A stretch of DNA of 5,352 bases, from positions 1 to 5,352 of the forward strand of contig CBDUNM010000234.1 in NCBI GenBank assembly GCA_965368585.1. The letters run 5' to 3'. Source of the stretch: JARRQB01 sp965368585 (GTDB lineage: Bacteria > Pseudomonadota > Gammaproteobacteria > Chromatiales > Chromatiaceae). Each line of letters starts with the position of its first letter. Position 1 is the first letter of the stretch. The position numbers were made by a program, and so were the translations under genes. The notes under the pieces are model-generated. The model was not told the DNA's origin. It did not search any database and saw nothing but the letters and a program-made list of their open reading frames with translations. Below, one piece after another: positions 1-5,352 of the stretch.

Positions 1-27
1 CAAGGGGCCCTGAGTATCTACCGAAAA

Positions 28-101
28 GGGTCCGGTAAGCACTCAACACCAGCCGCTCAAATGCTAATATTGAGCAAATTGGTAAAGGTTGCTAGTGACC
101 C
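28..101 (+). repeat. Dispersed intergenic repeat, copy A, nested inverted repeats
   Basis: The outer arms are GGGTC (28-32) and GACCC (97-101). Inside them is a perfect inverted repeat, GCTCAA (55-60) and TTGAGC (70-75), with a 9-nt loop. Three blocks recur in the same order in the element at 4439-4493: ACCAGCCGCTCA (48-59; 11 of 12 match), TTGAGC (70-75; identical) and TTGCTAGTGACCC (89-101; 11 of 13 match). The spacers differ in length, as expected for diverged copies. No transposase is near. It lies upstream of the antiporter gene. A REP- or MITE-like identity is inference. Confidence 0.5.
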
Positions 102-115
102 GAAGCGGACCTTCG
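101..115. other. Small perfect hairpin beside repeat copy A
   Basis: CGAAG (101-105) and CTTCG (111-115) form a perfect 5-bp stem with the 5-nt loop CGGAC. It directly abuts the right edge of repeat copy A and may belong to it. No T-run follows, so it is not an intrinsic terminator. The other copies in the window do not clearly carry it. Confidence 0.3.
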
Positions 116-242
116 ACCAATGCGTACCGGTCTCGACTCTACTTGACGCTTTCCGGCTCACTCGGGGGGCGAACTGACATTAGTTTGTTCAACCGGCGTC
201 GTCGGCGACTTGTAAACACTCACTATTAGGAAGCTCCTGCAC

Positions 243-1205
243 GTGTCGAATTTTCTTTTTTTGACGCTCGGCGTCGCCTTGCTGACTGCTGGCGGGGAGG
301 CATTGATTCGAGGCGCTTTGGCTGCTGCTAAGCGGCTTGGCGTATCGCCATTGCTAAGTGGTCTGGTCATAGTTGGTTTCGGCACTTCCATGCCCGAATT
401 GGTGGTCTCAGTAAATGCAGCACTAGATAACAAACCCGACATTGCCATCGGAAACGTAGTGGGTAGCAATATCGGCAATGTTTTGTTGATACTAGGAATA
501 TGTGCCCTGATTACGCCATTGGCCGTCAAGCCGTTAGCGCTGCGCAGAGACGCGGTCACAGGCATTGCTGCGTGCCTGCTTTTTCTGGCCTTGGCTGGCG
601 GAAGCGCACTGGGGCGTGCAGACGGAGTGATTCTATTGATGTCCCTGGGCTCGTTCCTGGTATGGGCATACTGGAGCGAGCGCTTTCACGCTGCGCCTTC
701 TGCGGAACTTCACAAAGCCGAAGCCGAAGAGCTTTCCGGACTGCCGTACTCAGTCGTCGCGACGATTGCCCTTGTTGTTTCAGGACTTCTGTTACTGATT
801 TTTGGGTCGCGCGTACTGCTTGTTGGAGCTGTCGGAATCGCGGAGCATCTTGGAGTGTCCGAGGCCGTTGTCGGTTTGACCTTAGTAGCAGTGGGAACAT
901 CCCTCCCAGAGCTTTCGATTTCGGTGATCGCAGCGCTGCGCCGGCATGCTGATGTGGCGATTGGGAACGTGCTCGGCAGCAATATCTTTAACTTGCTGGG
1001 GATCCTCGGCGTATCTGCTCTGCTTCAACCACTTCCAGTCCACCTGAGAGTCCTTCAGTTTGACCAGTGGGTCATGCTGGGAACGTCTCTGTTGTTGTCG
1101 CTATTTCTGTATACGGGGAGCCGTTTGAGCCGCCTGGAAGGTGGAATACTACTGATCGGCTATGGCATTTATGTCGGCCTTAGTTTTACTACATTCGGTG
1201 GATAA
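243..1205 (+). CDS. Calcium/sodium antiporter, CaCA family (YrbG-like)
   Basis: This is an inner-membrane cation/calcium exchanger of 320 residues, the usual length for the bacterial YrbG/CaxA-like branch. Both signature alpha repeats are present. Alpha-1 has GFGTSMPEL (45-53) and GNVVGSNIGN (70-79). Alpha-2 has AVGTSLPEL (216-224) and GNVLGSNIFN (241-250). The acidic residues of the two PEL motifs (Glu52, Glu223) and the GSN asparagines are the expected ion ligands in this family. About ten hydrophobic segments are broken by a polar loop around residues 144-168, which separates the two inverted halves. The start is GTG at 243, with AGGAAG at 228-233 as ribosome-binding site. No clear promoter was found, nor a terminator in the 140 bp before the converging gene. 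The substrate (Ca2+ against Na+ or H+) is family knowledge and cannot be read from the sequence. Confidence 0.95.
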   Translation: MSNFLFLTLGVALLTAGGEALIRGALAAAKRLGVSPLLSGLVIVGFGTSMPELVVSVNAALDNKPDIAIGNVVGSNIGNVLLILGICALITPLAVKPLALRRDAVTGIAACLLFLALAGGSALGRADGVILLMSLGSFLVWAYWSERFHAAPSAELHKAEAEELSGLPYSVVATIALVVSGLLLLIFGSRVLLVGAVGIAEHLGVSEAVVGLTLVAVGTSLPELSISVIAALRRHADVAIGNVLGSNIFNLLGILGVSALLQPLPVHLRVLQFDQWVMLGTSLLLSLFLYTGSRLSRLEGGILLIGYGIYVGLSFTTFGG

Positions 1206-1345
1206 CGCCAGTTGTGCGAATGCAGATGACGAGCGATCTGTCGACGTCCGCCTGTGGCCGAGCCCGTGCAACGCGAATCATCCGAAATCAACGAACCAGG
1301 CTTAATACCTTAACCCTGCTCCGCTGAGAACACGCTTCGTGCCGA

Positions 1346-2479
1346 TCACGACTGCTGCAGCCGGTCGTCTCGGCTGCCATGTAAAGCCACCCATGAGAGC
1401 CAGCAGATCGAACCGACCCCGAGCAGCCATATCAACAGTACAGCGATCGTTCCAAGGTAGGGGACATAGGACAGTAGGCCCACAGCTACGACGGTGACGA
1501 TAATCGCGGCCAGCGCTTGCCAAACAGACGGCTTCGGACGAAGCTTGCGCAATGCCAGGTCGCTGACGGCGAACAGGCCTGTCAGAACACCGATCAGCAA
1601 TACGCCGAGATAGACGCCGAGGACTGCCAGACCGAGCCACGCGCCAAAACCGGATATGAGCAGAATCAATGCAAGTATCGGCGTTGAAACCAGAACAACG
1701 AAACCGAGAACGAGAGAGATGCCCGGGCGTGCGGCAATTCGGTCGGCACTCGTCCGCAGAGGTCGTGAGAAAAGCAGGAACAACGCCATGACCGCGATGA
1801 TGAGGCCAAGAGTAAAAATAATACCGTCACCGGAGTCGAGGTCGTCGGCATAGTCAGGCAGCGGTTCTTCTATGAATTCGCCGTCAATCTGCGCGCCAGG
1901 ATTGATTGCGGCTTCATTGTCGCTACGCCACCTGAGATCGCCGCGTACGATGGCGCTTGGGCCAAGGCGCAGCTCGTCGCCTGTCACCTCGACGTTGCCG
2001 TCGACCTCTGAGTCGATGTCGGTAGTCGTGGCGAAAATCCTGAGGTCGCCGCCAACATCGCCCTGGACCTTCACGATGTTCCCCGCAAGCCAGGCCCAGT
2101 CGCCGACCGCCTGGTCAACCGTTACGGACTGACCCGCGGCGACGATGTGGCCCGCGACAGGTGCCATGATGCGAACATGTTGTCCGGAGGCGCGTACATC
2201 ATCACTTACAGCCCTACGAATCTCGATCTCCTGTGCTGCCACGATGACGTCACCTGTTACTTCACCGTCCACAACGACACGTTGCCCGGCGGCCACGAGG
2301 TCTCCGGCGATAGTGGTCCGGACAGTCACTTCGGGGTGCGCGGCGTAGAGGTCGTGGTTTACCGGCTGCTCAATAAGCAGGACCCGGTTGGAATGCTGTG
2401 CCAACGCGACGGCGGCCGCCGCGGCAATCAACGCACCAGCTGCGAGAGACTGTATTAACTTGACTCGACTGGTAGTCAT
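1346..2479 (-). CDS. Exported bactofilin-like repeat protein with C-terminal membrane domain
   Basis: The protein has 377 residues in three parts. Residues 1-27 are a typical signal peptide (basic start, Ala/Leu core, ALA before a probable cut after 27). Residues about 50-200 hold roughly eight turns of a repeat near 17 residues long, with G-D or similar pairs at 59, 76, 93, 110, 126, 144, 161 and 180. This pattern is seen in the right-handed beta-helix of bactofilins and other polymer-forming cytoskeletal proteins. An acidic linker (about 203-219) leads to about five hydrophobic helices (219-238, 254-277, 279-305, 320-338, 341-364) and a short polar tail. The repeat domain should sit in the periplasm, anchored in the inner membrane. 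Database names for such proteins are usually 'polymer-forming cytoskeletal protein' or a DUF. The ATG at 2479 fits the signal peptide; GAGG lies only 2 nt upstream, with AAGAG further off. The precise role is unknown, perhaps envelope organisation. Confidence 0.85.
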   Translation of the reverse strand: MTTSRVKLIQSLAAGALIAAAAAVALAQHSNRVLLIEQPVNHDLYAAHPEVTVRTTIAGDLVAAGQRVVVDGEVTGDVIVAAQEIEIRRAVSDDVRASGQHVRIMAPVAGHIVAAGQSVTVDQAVGDWAWLAGNIVKVQGDVGGDLRIFATTTDIDSEVDGNVEVTGDELRLGPSAIVRGDLRWRSDNEAAINPGAQIDGEFIEEPLPDYADDLDSGDGIIFTLGLIIAVMALFLLFSRPLRTSADRIAARPGISLVLGFVVLVSTPILALILLISGFGAWLGLAVLGVYLGVLLIGVLTGLFAVSDLALRKLRPKPSVWQALAAIIVTVVAVGLLSYVPYLGTIAVLLIWLLGVGSICWLSWVALHGSRDDRLQQS

Positions 2480-2819
2480 GGCCTCTTCACGCTCTTGCCG
2501 GTATCGGCCGCGGCAATCCTGGATCCTTCGCGGCTCGTTATTAGTGTATTTTTTGCGACGTGTTTCAACAATAAGTGGAAGCCGAATTTACGAGCTGATC
2601 AGCCTCGGTTCGCACGTATGTCGTGCGTTGAATATTTCACTGGCCTGAACCCGATAGTGCGCAACTGCATGACTCTGGATAGCACTTCATTCGAGTTTGA
2701 CGCTGTGGTTGTCTGGCGGATCGTCCACGGATGGAGCGCAGCCTGTACGTCGCGAAAGAGCACATCGACTTGCACCCCGTACTCTGGCTATTCTTGTGGT
2801 TCTTGCTTAGGGTATTTGA
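2480..2819. other. 340-bp stretch without a convincing gene
   Basis: This lies between the divergent starts of the bactofilin-like gene and the immunity-like gene. It should hold promoters for both. A possible minus-strand promoter is listed separately; none stood out on the plus strand. Small hairpin GCCG-GTAT-CGGC (2497-2508) falls in the minus-strand leader. The open frames across it have no recognisable family, are rich in Cys, Ser, Thr and Arg, and lack a good ribosome-binding site. One short frame (ATG at 2731, stop at 2886, 51 residues) has a hydrophobic stretch but overlaps the next gene and is not called. Confidence 0.5.
2538..2571 (-). promoter_or_regulatory. Possible promoter for the bactofilin-like gene
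   Basis: Read on the minus strand, TTGTTG (2571-2566) is followed after 17 nt by TACACT (2548-2543). An overlapping alternative is TTGAAA (2568-2563) with TAATAA (2543-2538) at 19 nt. Both are partial sigma-70 matches in an AT-rich patch 60-90 bp before the start codon. The position is sensible; the match is weak. Confidence 0.3.
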
Positions 2820-3356
2820 ATGCTGCGGGATCTGTTTAAGAAGCGGACACAACCCAGGGTACTTTCGGATCGGTCTACGCGCGAGCTAACAGACCGCAAG
2901 AAACGACTTCGCTCCGAACTTTGTGCGTCAATCTACCTGTACAGGGATTCGAAGTTTATTGTCTGCTCGATTGCCGGAAGCACCGAGCAAAGGGAACCTA
3001 CAGTCCTCGATGTAAGCGAGCCCGATGAGGTCCTCGGCCTGACGCTATGCGACAAACTACTGGAGTTCGAGCCCCGGGAAGACCCAAACCGACCGGGACG
3101 CAACCTGGGAGATTGGGCGGCATACGTCGCATCCGGCGCCAAATCCGGGCGAGCATTCGAGAGCAACTCGATATTCGTATATGTCGCTACGATCAACACG
3201 GCGATACGTATCGAGGCAGCACCAAGAATCACCAACGAACGCGAACTCAAAGCACTGTGCACCGTTACCAACAGCCAGTCCCATTCTGAAATTGGTGCGG
3301 CTGTTAGAAAAGCCGTTAAGGCTGCGCAACTGCTGAGAGGTGCCGGCGTTCTCTAG
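2820..3356 (+). CDS. Hypothetical protein, possible orphan CdiI-type immunity protein
   Basis: This 178-residue protein has no signal peptide or membrane helix, so it should be cytoplasmic. The first 30 residues are strongly basic. Next come a strand-like segment ASIYLYRDSKFIVCS (36-50), an acidic part (63-88), DWAAYVASGAKSGRAFESNS (98-117), a strand FVYVATINTAIRIEAAPR (119-136), and a C-terminal helix EIGAAVRKAVKAAQLLRGAG (157-176). This order and wording resemble, from memory, proteins annotated as contact-dependent growth inhibition immunity proteins (CdiI families). No CdiA toxin or CdiB partner is in the window, so it would be an orphan. The start is well supported: ATG at 2820 with AGGG at 2809-2812, 7 nt upstream. 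The reading frame is secure; the functional name is tentative. Confidence 0.8.
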   Translation: MLRDLFKKRTQPRVLSDRSTRELTDRKKRLRSELCASIYLYRDSKFIVCSIAGSTEQREPTVLDVSEPDEVLGLTLCDKLLEFEPREDPNRPGRNLGDWAAYVASGAKSGRAFESNSIFVYVATINTAIRIEAAPRITNERELKALCTVTNSQSHSEIGAAVRKAVKAAQLLRGAGVL

Positions 3357-3373
3357 CCAAGGCTACGGCCGAC

Positions 3374-3395
3374 GGTCACTCCTGACCCAATTTTT
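3374..3395 (+). terminator. Weak terminator-like hairpin carrying the repeat core (copy C)
   Basis: GGTCA (3374-3378) and TGACC (3383-3387) form a perfect 5-bp stem with loop CTCC, followed by CAA and five Ts (3391-3395). It lies 18 nt after the immunity-like stop codon, the right place for an intrinsic terminator, but the stem is short. CTCCTGACCCAA (3379-3390) is identical to 4483-4494 in repeat copy B, so this may instead be a degraded repeat. A further small palindrome, TAGCC-AA-GGCTA (3354-3365), overlaps the stop codon just upstream. Confidence 0.35.
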
Positions 3396-3425
3396 GGCCT
3401 TCTTTTCGTCGAAAACTATGAACAA

Positions 3426-3453
3426 TTGATCTCTCCGGTCCTGTCACTATAGT
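3426..3453 (+). promoter_or_regulatory. Sigma-70-type promoter for the small membrane protein/PfpI unit
   Basis: TTGATC (3426-3431; 4 of 6 to consensus) and TATAGT (3448-3453; 5 of 6) are separated by 16 nt. Transcription would start near 3460, giving a leader of about 114 nt before the ATG at 3574. This is the best promoter-like sequence seen in the window. It sits between the end of the immunity-like gene and the next gene. Confidence 0.55.
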
Positions 3454-3465
3454 AAAATGGCGTGA

Positions 3466-3496
3466 GACTTCGAGCGACGCGGGAAGTCACTTTTTT
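3466..3496 (+). terminator. Leader hairpin with T-run: attenuator or terminator
   Basis: GACTTC (3466-3471) and GAAGTC (3483-3488) form a perfect 6-bp stem; the 11-nt loop contains a short GCG/CGC. Two bases later comes a run of six Ts (3491-3496). The flanks GTGA and AC allow extra pairing with a bulge. The structure begins only about 6 nt after the expected start of the promoter at 3426-3453. It would therefore end that transcript within about 40 nt unless relieved. It may be an attenuator, the end of a very short RNA, or a backup terminator for the upstream gene. Confidence 0.45.
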
Positions 3497-3573
3497 AAAA
3501 ATGTGAAAAAGGCCAAGACACACTATCGAGCATGGATGGCCGCTTTCATCTCATAGAAGTTTGAGGAGAATTT

Positions 3574-3741
3574 ATGAACAAGAAAAGTGTGAGTGGTCTT
3601 CTCGGAATCGTAGTGGGCGGCGCTTGGTTAGCCAATAATTACAAGCATTTTGATGAGCAAGGCTTTGTGGCGATCGGCATGCCGCTGCTGATTTTGGCCG
3701 CGGGCGTCATTTATTTTTTTATTGGCATGAAATCCTCTTAA
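3574..3741 (+). CDS. Small two-helix membrane protein, 55 residues, unknown function
   Basis: ATG at 3574 is preceded by a strong ribosome-binding site, GAGGAG (3563-3568), at 5 nt spacing, and the frame closes with TAA at 3739. The product starts MNKKS and has two hydrophobic segments (about 6-21 and 31-51). A short polar turn, NNYKHFDEQ (21-29), joins them, and the tail is GMKSS. The lysine-rich start suggests a cytoplasmic N-terminus and hairpin topology in the inner membrane. It lies 50 bp before the DJ-1/PfpI gene on the same strand with no terminator seen between, and shares the promoter at 3426-3453. I do not recognise a family. The ribosome-binding site and clear membrane pattern make it a probable real gene. 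Confidence 0.7.
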   Translation: MNKKSVSGLLGIVVGGAWLANNYKHFDEQGFVAIGMPLLILAAGVIYFFIGMKSS

Positions 3742-3791
3742 TGTAACGTCTTGGCTAGAGGCCGCCAATTTAGTGGAGAGCAGCGAGCCCC

Positions 3792-4427
3792 TTGGCACAA
3801 ACCAATGATCGCTATTGTTTCTCGGATGGGAGAACCAAGATAAACATTGGCATATTTGTCTACGAAGATGCCGAAGTGCTCGACTTTGCGGGGCCGTTTG
3901 AAGTGTTTTCGACGGCATCAAGGTTACACGGGCAGGCAGAGATTGAGGTCTTTCTTATCAGCGAGGTCGACCAGCCAGTGGTCGCACGGAACGGCTTTAC
4001 CGTAAAACCCGATTTCACGATAGAGCAGCACCCAAAGGTTGACCTGCTCTTGATCCCAGGTGGTGTTCACACGAAAGAACTCGGAAAGAAGCACGTCATT
4101 GAATGGATCAGTGAGCTGGCGACAACTGTGCCGCACATCGCGTCAGTATGTACCGGCGCATTTCTTCTCGCGGAGGCTGGTCTTCTGAATGGGCGAACGG
4201 TGACCACACATTGGGAAGATATCCCTGCATTGCGTAGTAGCTATCCAGAGCTCACAGTGTCACAGGGTATTAGGTGGGTGGAGGATGGGCCGATCACAAC
4301 ATCCGCTGGTATATCTGCTGGTATTGATATGAGTCTTTCAATTGTTGCTAAGCACTTCGCCATTGACTTGGCAGTAAGAACAGCAAGACAGATGGAGTAC
4401 GAATGGAGTCAGATAGCGTCCGACTGA
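3792..4427 (+). CDS. DJ-1/PfpI family protein (isonitrile hydratase/GlxA-like amidotransferase fold)
   Basis: This 211-residue single-domain protein has the class I glutamine-amidotransferase-like fold of DJ-1/PfpI. The N-terminal strand is INIGIFVYEDAEVLDFAGPF (17-36), as in isonitrile hydratase and the N-terminal half of GlxA-type AraC regulators. LLLIPGG (85-91) precedes the nucleophile elbow ASVCTGAFLLAEAGLL (117-132), where Cys120-Thr121 is the expected catalytic pair. TTHWED (138-143) and TSAGISAGIDMSL (170-182) are further family motifs. Asp31 is a candidate partner, by analogy with isonitrile hydratase. The AraC DNA-binding half of GlxA-type regulators is absent, so this should be an enzyme or stress-type protein. 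The start must be TTG at 3792 or a rarer codon further in: an in-frame TAG lies at 3771 and no in-frame ATG or GTG comes before the first strand. GGAGAG (3775-3780) is a somewhat distant ribosome-binding site. The substrate is unknown. Confidence 0.9.
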   Translation: MAQTNDRYCFSDGRTKINIGIFVYEDAEVLDFAGPFEVFSTASRLHGQAEIEVFLISEVDQPVVARNGFTVKPDFTIEQHPKVDLLLIPGGVHTKELGKKHVIEWISELATTVPHIASVCTGAFLLAEAGLLNGRTVTTHWEDIPALRSSYPELTVSQGIRWVEDGPITTSAGISAGIDMSLSIVAKHFAIDLAVRTARQMEYEWSQIASD

Positions 4428-4438
4428 TCACGACCACA

Positions 4439-4493
4439 TGGGTCGCAGTGAACCGGCCGCTCAGATTGAGCCATAAATTTTGCTCCTGACCCA
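4439..4493 (+). repeat. Dispersed intergenic repeat, copy B, nested inverted repeats
   Basis: The outer arms TGGGTC (4439-4444) and GACCCA (4488-4493) enclose a perfect inner hairpin, GCTCA (4459-4463) with TGAGC (4467-4471) and a 3-nt loop. An AT-rich spacer (ATAAATTT) follows, then TTGCTCCTGACCC (4480-4492). Copy A at 28-101 repeats the same plan with ACCGGCCGCTCA, TTGAGC and the terminal core in order. Positions 4467-4492 match 5327-5352 at 20 of 26 bases. It begins 11 nt after the PfpI stop codon. From memory, similar GGGTCAGGAGC-type sequences occur repeatedly in gammaproteobacterial genomes, some near REP-associated tyrosine transposases. No such gene is visible here. Confidence 0.55.
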
Positions 4494-4603
4494 AGGTGGA
4501 CCTGCCTAATCAGACCGGGAAACTGCCGATCAAGGGTATTCACTATCAGCATACGTGTTTGCCCGAATCGTAAATGAGAGCCGATCGGCTGCACAGTCAT
4601 CGC

Positions 4604-5287
4604 ATGCTCAAAGAGTTTGGACCATCTCTTTACGTGGCTGATGGGCCAACCGTCTCCTTTTACGGTTTTCCGTACCCGACCCGAATGGCAGTGGCGCGTC
4701 TTTCGGACGGTAGCGCCTGGGTTTGGTCACCCGTTGCTTTGACAGACGATCTCGTCAACTTTATGAACGCGTTCGAATCTGTAAGTCACATCGTTGCGCC
4801 AAACAAGATCCATCATCTCTTCCTGAATGAATGGCACGAGCAATGGCCTGAAGCGCGTATTTATGCTCCGCCAGGCCTCGCGAAACGAAAGCCCGAGCTG
4901 CAGTTCGACGCCGAACTTGGCGATGAGCCCGACCCGGCATGGGCGGCTGACATAGACCAGGTTGTCTTTCGCGGTTCGTTGGCCATGGAGGAGGTCGTCT
5001 TCTTCCATCGCGAATCGCGTACAGCGATCGTTTGTGATCTTATTCAGCGGCACCCCGAGGCAACAATGACGGGTTGGAAGGGCATGCTGATGCGACTGGA
5101 TAGCCTGGTTGGTGACCAAGGCAGCACGCCACGGGAGTGGCGGGCCAGTTTCCTTCGACGTGGAAAAGCGAGAGCCGCGCGTGCAAAGGTGCTCAGCTGG
5201 CAGCCCGAACGGTTGTTAATTGCACACGGCAATTGTGCACAAACTGGGGCAACGGAGATAATTGAAAAGGCCCTTGCTTGGATCTAG
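4604..5287 (+). CDS. DUF4336 domain protein (probable metallo-beta-lactamase-like fold)
   Basis: Numbered from ATG 4604 the protein has 227 residues and is soluble, with no signal peptide. Typical DUF4336 features appear in order: MLKEFGPSLYVADGP (1-15), TRMAVARLSDGSAWVWSPV (26-44), HIVAPNKIHHLFLNEWHEQW (62-81), ARIYAPPGL (84-92), VVFFHRESRTAIVCDLI (131-147) and LLIAHGN (204-210). The layout recalls a metallo-beta-lactamase-like sheet in which the usual HxHxDH metal motif is replaced by NKIHHLFLNEW. Candidate ligands are His70, His71, Asp145 and His208. Activity is unknown. The frame can also start at ATG 4574, adding 10 residues, but the family normally begins close to the MLKEFGP segment, so 4604 is preferred. 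Neither start has a convincing ribosome-binding site. The gene stands alone, 176 bp after PfpI, with repeat copy B in between. Confidence 0.85.
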   Translation: MLKEFGPSLYVADGPTVSFYGFPYPTRMAVARLSDGSAWVWSPVALTDDLVNFMNAFESVSHIVAPNKIHHLFLNEWHEQWPEARIYAPPGLAKRKPELQFDAELGDEPDPAWAADIDQVVFRGSLAMEEVVFFHRESRTAIVCDLIQRHPEATMTGWKGMLMRLDSLVGDQGSTPREWRASFLRRGKARAARAKVLSWQPERLLIAHGNCAQTGATEIIEKALAWI

Positions 5288-5298
5288 AACATCCGCTT

Positions 5299-5352
5299 GT
5301 GGTCGGAAGGCGACAGTCGCCTGGTCTGGGCTATAATTTCAGCTACTGACCC
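5299..5352 (+). repeat. Dispersed intergenic repeat, copy D, cut by the window end
   Basis: A GGTCGG segment (5301-5306) is followed by a perfect hairpin, AGGCGA (5308-5313) with TCGCCT (5317-5322), then a segment (5327-5352) that matches 4467-4492 of copy B at 20 of 26 bases. It ends in GCTACTGACCC, 10 of 11 to copies A and B. The hairpin also sits 20 nt after the DUF4336 stop but has no T-run, so it is a poor intrinsic terminator. The right end of the element may continue beyond the window. Confidence 0.4.

Noticed and set aside
143..170. TTGACG at 143-148 as a promoter -35 box for the antiporter gene
   Set aside because: No -10-like hexamer lies at a workable spacing; the sequence there is GC-rich.
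1..177. A plus-strand frame open from the window edge to TGA at 175, possibly the end of an upstream gene
   Set aside because: 58 open codons are not unusual by chance, the translation matches no family I know, and it runs straight through repeat copy A. A start outside the window cannot be excluded.
158..565. Minus-strand 135-residue frame
   Set aside because: Lies mostly antisense to the antiporter gene. Its protein is low in family-like pattern and rich in Ser, Thr and Pro, as expected of a shadow frame.
2495..2839. Plus-strand 114-residue frame in the gap before the immunity-like gene
   Set aside because: No ribosome-binding site, no recognisable domain, a Cys/Ser/Thr-rich composition, and it overlaps the well-supported start at 2820.
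2731..2886. 51-residue frame with a hydrophobic segment
   Set aside because: Overlaps the start of the next gene by 67 bases, has no clear ribosome-binding site, and one hydrophobic stretch is weak evidence.
3456..3464. Leader peptide ATG-GCG-TGA upstream of the attenuator-like hairpin
   Set aside because: Two codons, at or before the likely transcription start, with no ribosome-binding site.
4409..4600. Minus-strand 63-residue frame between PfpI and DUF4336
   Set aside because: It reads through repeat copy B and has no domain or ribosome-binding site.
3354..5352. Integron gene-cassette array with attC sites
   Set aside because: The layout of single genes followed by structured elements is suggestive, but the arms (GGGTC/GACCC) do not fit the RYYYAAC and GTTRRRY core sites, and no integrase is present.

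Overview
The window looks like a piece of a proteobacterial chromosome, most likely a gammaproteobacterium. Base composition is near balanced, genes have Shine-Dalgarno leaders, and the encoded families (YrbG-like antiporter, bactofilin-like envelope protein, DJ-1/PfpI protein, DUF4336 protein) are common there. No protein here fixes the genus, so this is inference only. No rRNA, tRNA, CRISPR array, transposase or integrase is visible.

Layout, left to right. Positions 1-242 hold no convincing gene but contain a structured repeat (28-101) and a small hairpin. A sodium/calcium-type antiporter gene runs rightward (243-1205). Converging on it, on the minus strand, is a gene for an exported bactofilin-like repeat protein with a C-terminal membrane domain (1346-2479). 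A 340-bp stretch without a clear gene (2480-2819) separates it from a rightward gene for a 178-residue soluble protein resembling contact-dependent-inhibition immunity proteins (2820-3356). A terminator-like hairpin, a good sigma-70-type promoter and a second hairpin with a T-run follow. They lead into a 55-residue two-helix membrane protein (3574-3741) and then a DJ-1/PfpI-family protein with a TTG start (3792-4427), probably one transcript. The last gene encodes a DUF4336 protein (4604-5287, or from 4574).

The genes do not form one pathway. The window reads as a patchwork of single genes and a two-gene unit. Its main unexplained structure is a family of short intergenic elements on the plus strand ending in a CTnnTGACCC-like core. 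Two of them (28-101 and 4439-4493) share three collinear sequence blocks and the same nested inverted-repeat plan. A third (about 5299-5352, cut by the window edge) shares 20 of 26 bases with the second, and a weaker relative lies at 3374-3390. They look like a dispersed REP/MITE-type repeat and are the best candidates here for something undescribed.
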